From Gallionellaceae bacterium (lineage in GTDB: Bacteria; Pseudomonadota; Gammaproteobacteria; Burkholderiales; Gallionellaceae): a stretch of DNA of 8,841 nucleotides. The stretch covers positions 1 through 8,841 of the forward strand of contig JAUSKS010000156.1 of NCBI GenBank assembly GCA_030646595.1. The letters are read 5' to 3'. The notes under the pieces were generated by a model, which saw only the letters and a list, made by a program, of their open reading frames with translations, did not search any database and was not told where the DNA came from. Made by a program: the position numbers and the translations under genes. Shown here piece after piece: positions 5,953 to 8,841 of this stretch (position 1 is its first letter; each line of letters starts with the position of its first letter).

Positions 5953-8660
5953 TGTTACTGGTTGACGGCTCATCTTACCTGTACCGCGCCTTTCATGCCT
6001 TGCCTAATTTACGCAGCCCGCACGGCACCCCTACTGGCGCGATTTATGGTGTGCTGAACATGTTACGCCGCTTGCGTCTGGATTATCCGGCGGATTATAG
6101 CGCGTGTGTGTTTGACGCAAAAGGAAAAACCTTTCGCGATGAATGGTACCCCGAATATAAAGCCCATCGCAGCGCCATGCCACAAGACCTGGTGGCCCAA
6201 ATTGAGCCGCTGCATCAGGCGGTTGCCGCCATAGGCTGGAATATTTTTATGGTGGATGGTGTGGAGGCAGATGATGTGATCGGTACGCTGGCTGTGCAAG
6301 CTACCCATGGCGGTGCGCATTGTATTATTTCCACCGGCGACAAGGATCTTACCCAATTGGTAAACAGTCAGGTCAAACTGATTAATACCATGAGCAATGA
6401 AATTCTGGATGAGGCCGGGGTGCTGGCTAAATTCGGTGTTCCGCCAGAACGTATCGTGGATTATCTGACCTTGATCGGGGATACGGTAGACAACGTGCCC
6501 GGCGTACCCAAGGTCGGGCCCAAGACGGCGGTCAAGTGGCTGGCGCGCTATGGCACACTGGATAATTTAATTGCTCATGCTGCGGAAATAGAAGGTGCGG
6601 TGGGCGAGAATTTGCGCAGCTCATTGGAGTGGTTGCCGCAGGCGCGCAAATTGCTGTCGGTAAAATGCGATGTGGTACTACCGCTAAATTTTGAGCAGTT
6701 GGTTGAGCTGCCGCCGGATCACGAGCAATTGCGGCAATTGTATGCAACTTTAGGTTTCAAAAGCTGGTTGCGTGAACTGGGTAACACCCAGCAAACCATA
6801 GGGCTGTTTCCAGTAGGGTTGGAGGAAGCAGAAGCCAGCAGCGCAACACTACCCGCTGCTGCCGGTCAATATGAAACCATTCTGACCGAAGCACAACTTG
6901 ACCATTGGCTGGATAAAATCATGCATGCTGATCTGGTCAGCCTGGACACGGAAACCACCGGCCTCGATACCATGACTGCGCAACTGGTCGGGATTTGTCT
7001 GGCGGTGGAAGCGCATTATGCCGCCTATCTGCCGCTGGCACATGCTTATGCAGGCGCACCGCAGCAACTGGATCGCAAACAAACGCTGCAAAAATTAAAA
7101 CCGTGGCTGGAAAGTTCGCAGCATAAAAAGCTGGGCCAAAACCTAAAATATGATCAACATATTTTCGCCAACCACGACATCAAACTGGCGGGCATAGCTG
7201 AAGATACGCTGTTGCAATCCTATGTGCTGGAAAGTCACAAGCCGCATGATATGGATAGCTTGGCTTTGCGCCACTTGAATATTAAAACGATCAGCTATGC
7301 TGAAGTGGTGGGCAAAGGCAGCAAGCAAATTTGCTTTGACCAGGTGGATATTGCGACCGCGACGCGCTACGCGGCGGAAGATGCCGATATTACGTTACAG
7401 CTTCATCAAGCCTTGTCGCCGCAATTAACCGGCCAGTTGCAAGCGGTATATCGCAATATTGAACTGCCGGTACGCCAGGTGCTGTATGTGATGGAACGCA
7501 ACGGCGTGTTGCTCGATGTGCATTTACTCAATCAACAGAGTGGCGAGCTGGGCGAAAAATTGCTGGCGCTGGAAGCACAGGCATTTGCTGCAGCGGGGCA
7601 GCCATTCAATCTGAATTCGCCCAAACAGATACAGGAAATCCTGTTTGATAAACTCGGCTTGCCGGTCAAGAAAAAAACACCGGGCGGCATACCTTCCACG
7701 GACGAAGGAGTGTTGCAGGAATTGGCGCTGGATTATCCACTACCGAAAATTTTGCTGGAACACCGCAGCCTGGCTAAACTTAAATCTACTTATACCGACA
7801 AATTGCCGCTGATGGTAGATGCTGCGACTGGCCGTGTGCATACCAGCTATGCGCAAGCGGTGGCGGTGACTGGCAGACTGTCTTCCACTGACCCTAATCT
7901 GCAAAATATTCCGATCCGCACCGCCGAAGGCCGCCGCATCCGCGAGGCTTTTATTGCGCCACCAGGCAGCCACATCGTATCAGCCGATTATTCACAGATT
8001 GAGTTGCGCATCATGGCGCATATTTCCGGCGATAAAGGATTGCTGGATGCGTTTGCGCAGGGTGAAGATATTCATCGTGCCACTGCGGCAGAGGTATTCA
8101 CGGTGCCACTGGATGCAGTCAGCAGCGAACAGCGTCGCTATGCCAAGGTGATTAATTTCGGATTGATTTACGGCATGTCGGTATATGGCTTGGCGTCGCA
8201 ACTTAATGTAGAGCGCAATGTGGCACAAGCCTATATGGATCGTTATTTCGCGCGCTATCCCGGCGTGGCGGACTATATGCAGCGCACACGCGAGCAAGCC
8301 CGGCAGCAGGGTTATGTGGAAACGGTATTTGGCCGTCGTCTGTGGTTGCCCGAAATCACGGGTGGCAATGGCATGCGGCGGCAAGCGGCAGAGCGGGCAG
8401 CAATCAATGCGCCCATGCAAGGCACCGCGGCTGATCTGATCAAACTGGCGATGATTGCAGTGCAGAATTGGCTGGAACAGAAACAGCTAAACACCCGTTT
8501 GGTAATGCAGGTGCATGATGAACTGGTGCTGGAGGTGCCGCAGCACGAGCTTTCTATCGTACAGGGAATGCTGTCTGGGCTGATGTGCCAGGTAGCGGAC
8601 TTAAAAGTGCCGCTGGAAGTAGGGCTGGGGGTGGGTGGTAACTGGGATGAAGCACACTGA
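5943..8660 (+). CDS. polA: DNA polymerase I
   Basis: This 905-residue enzyme fills gaps and removes RNA primers during lagging-strand replication and repair. All three domains are complete. The 5' nuclease (about 1-290) shows Asp8, Asp58, Glu108/Asp110/Asp111, the TGDKDLTQLV segment (131-140) and Asp180/Asp183. The 3'-5' exonuclease (about 312-495) keeps Asp335 and Glu337 in DTETTG, Asn400/Asp404 and Tyr476/Asp480, so proofreading should be active. The polymerase domain (about 510-905) has motif A DYSQIELR with Asp682, motif B RRYAKVINFGLIYG with Lys735, Phe739 and Tyr743, and motif C VHDE with Asp859/Glu860. Phe739 is the position that governs dideoxynucleotide discrimination. Length is close to the E. 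coli enzyme (928). The ATG at 5943 begins the conserved MKTLLLVDGSSYLYRAFHA-type N-terminus but lacks an obvious ribosome site and is preceded by a tandem repeat of its first ten bases. A strong stem-loop overlaps the stop. Confidence 0.98.
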   Translation: MKTLLLVDGSSYLYRAFHALPNLRSPHGTPTGAIYGVLNMLRRLRLDYPADYSACVFDAKGKTFRDEWYPEYKAHRSAMPQDLVAQIEPLHQAVAAIGWNIFMVDGVEADDVIGTLAVQATHGGAHCIISTGDKDLTQLVNSQVKLINTMSNEILDEAGVLAKFGVPPERIVDYLTLIGDTVDNVPGVPKVGPKTAVKWLARYGTLDNLIAHAAEIEGAVGENLRSSLEWLPQARKLLSVKCDVVLPLNFEQLVELPPDHEQLRQLYATLGFKSWLRELGNTQQTIGLFPVGLEEAEASSATLPAAAGQYETILTEAQLDHWLDKIMHADLVSLDTETTGLDTMTAQLVGICLAVEAHYAAYLPLAHAYAGAPQQLDRKQTLQKLKPWLESSQHKKLGQNLKYDQHIFANHDIKLAGIAEDTLLQSYVLESHKPHDMDSLALRHLNIKTISYAEVVGKGSKQICFDQVDIATATRYAAEDADITLQLHQALSPQLTGQLQAVYRNIELPVRQVLYVMERNGVLLDVHLLNQQSGELGEKLLALEAQAFAAAGQPFNLNSPKQIQEILFDKLGLPVKKKTPGGIPSTDEGVLQELALDYPLPKILLEHRSLAKLKSTYTDKLPLMVDAATGRVHTSYAQAVAVTGRLSSTDPNLQNIPIRTAEGRRIREAFIAPPGSHIVSADYSQIELRIMAHISGDKGLLDAFAQGEDIHRATAAEVFTVPLDAVSSEQRRYAKVINFGLIYGMSVYGLASQLNVERNVAQAYMDRYFARYPGVADYMQRTREQARQQGYVETVFGRRLWLPEITGGNGMRRQAAERAAINAPMQGTAADLIKLAMIAVQNWLEQKQLNTRLVMQVHDELVLEVPQHELSIVQGMLSGLMCQVADLKVPLEVGLGVGGNWDEAH

Positions 8661-8693
8661 GAGAGTGAAGATTCTTCCGCACTCTCTCAGTGT
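8654..8693. terminator. Long stem-loop between convergent polA and cytochrome genes
   Basis: ACACTGAGAGAGTG (8654-8667) and CACTCTCTCAGTGT (8680-8693) form a perfect 14-bp stem with a 12-base loop. The left arm contains the polA stop codon at 8658-8660. Six bases separate the right arm from the stop of the minus-strand cytochrome gene at 8699. Its position between converging genes fits a bidirectional terminator or 3'-end protector. Neither side has a clear T-run, so intrinsic termination may be inefficient. Confidence 0.6.
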
Positions 8694-8698
8694 TGCAT

Positions 8699-8841
8699 CT
8701 ATAGCCCTGAAACGTAATCTGCCACTGCTTCGATATCACTCTCTTCCATAAAGCCGGCAATGGTAGGCATCATTTCACTGGGGTCGTTGTGACGAGCGCC
8801 ATTTTTGAAATCGGTGAGTTGCTTGATCAGATATTCCTTGT
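8699..8841 (-). CDS. Class I cytochrome c (c4/c553-like), C-terminal fragment
   Basis: Only the last 47 codons plus the TAG stop region at 8699-8701 are inside the window; the start lies beyond the right edge. The visible protein includes KEYLIKQLTDFKNGARHNDP, then EMMPTIAGFMEESDIEAVADYVSGL. This is the typical tail of a small periplasmic c-type cytochrome: the YL-x-x-QL-x-x-F-x-x-G-x-R helix, a Met-Met pair providing the likely sixth haem ligand, and a final D-I-E-A-V-A-D-Y-V helix. The haem-binding CxxCH motif would be upstream and cannot be checked. Such proteins carry electrons in respiratory chains. The gene converges on polA, with a shared stem-loop between them. Whether it has one or two haem domains is not visible. 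Confidence 0.85.
   Translation of the reverse strand, partial: KEYLIKQLTDFKNGARHNDPSEMMPTIAGFMEESDIEAVADYVSGL

Overview
The window looks like chromosomal DNA of a Gram-negative proteobacterium, most likely a betaproteobacterium (Nitrosomonadales/Gallionellaceae-like). This rests on the gene families present: an RND-type exporter, NarL/FixJ regulators, a hybrid kinase, a LOG-family protein, a full-length proofreading DNA polymerase I and a cytochrome c4/c553-type tail. Base composition looks close to balanced. The taxonomic call is inference from recalled family resemblance, not from a search.

Layout. On the minus strand, 1-1623 is the N-terminal two thirds of an RND/MMPL-type inner-membrane exporter that runs off the left edge, with a good ribosome binding site. 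After a 198-bp gap comes a NarL/FixJ-type regulator on the same strand (1822-2502) with a slightly atypical receiver. A 278-bp, palindrome-rich divergent region (2503-2780) separates it from a second, canonical NarL-type regulator on the plus strand (2781-3371). That gene converges, with only 17 bp between stops, on a membrane-bound hybrid sensor kinase (3389-5188, minus). The kinase lies 3 bp downstream of a LOG-family phosphoribohydrolase (5192-5908, minus), and the two look like a coupled operon. polA (5943-8660, plus) diverges from the LOG gene across only 34 bp and ends in a long perfect stem-loop. Beyond that the 3' end of a class I cytochrome c gene enters from the right on the minus strand.

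How the parts may work together. The central block 1822-5188 is a signalling module: one membrane kinase with its own receiver and two separate NarL-type regulators. The regulator at 2781-3371 is the natural candidate partner of the kinase. The regulator at 1822-2502 sits upstream of the exporter and may control it. Exact palindromes between the two regulators, one of them over the -35 region of a TATAAT promoter, suggest auto- or cross-regulation. polA, the LOG gene and the cytochrome are ordinary housekeeping or metabolic genes.

No CRISPR array, insertion sequence, tRNA or rRNA was seen, and no clearly novel system. The most interesting material is the regulatory DNA at 2503-2780, the atypical receiver, the histidine in the exporter's fourth membrane helix, and the compressed polA/LOG start region with its tandem repeat.
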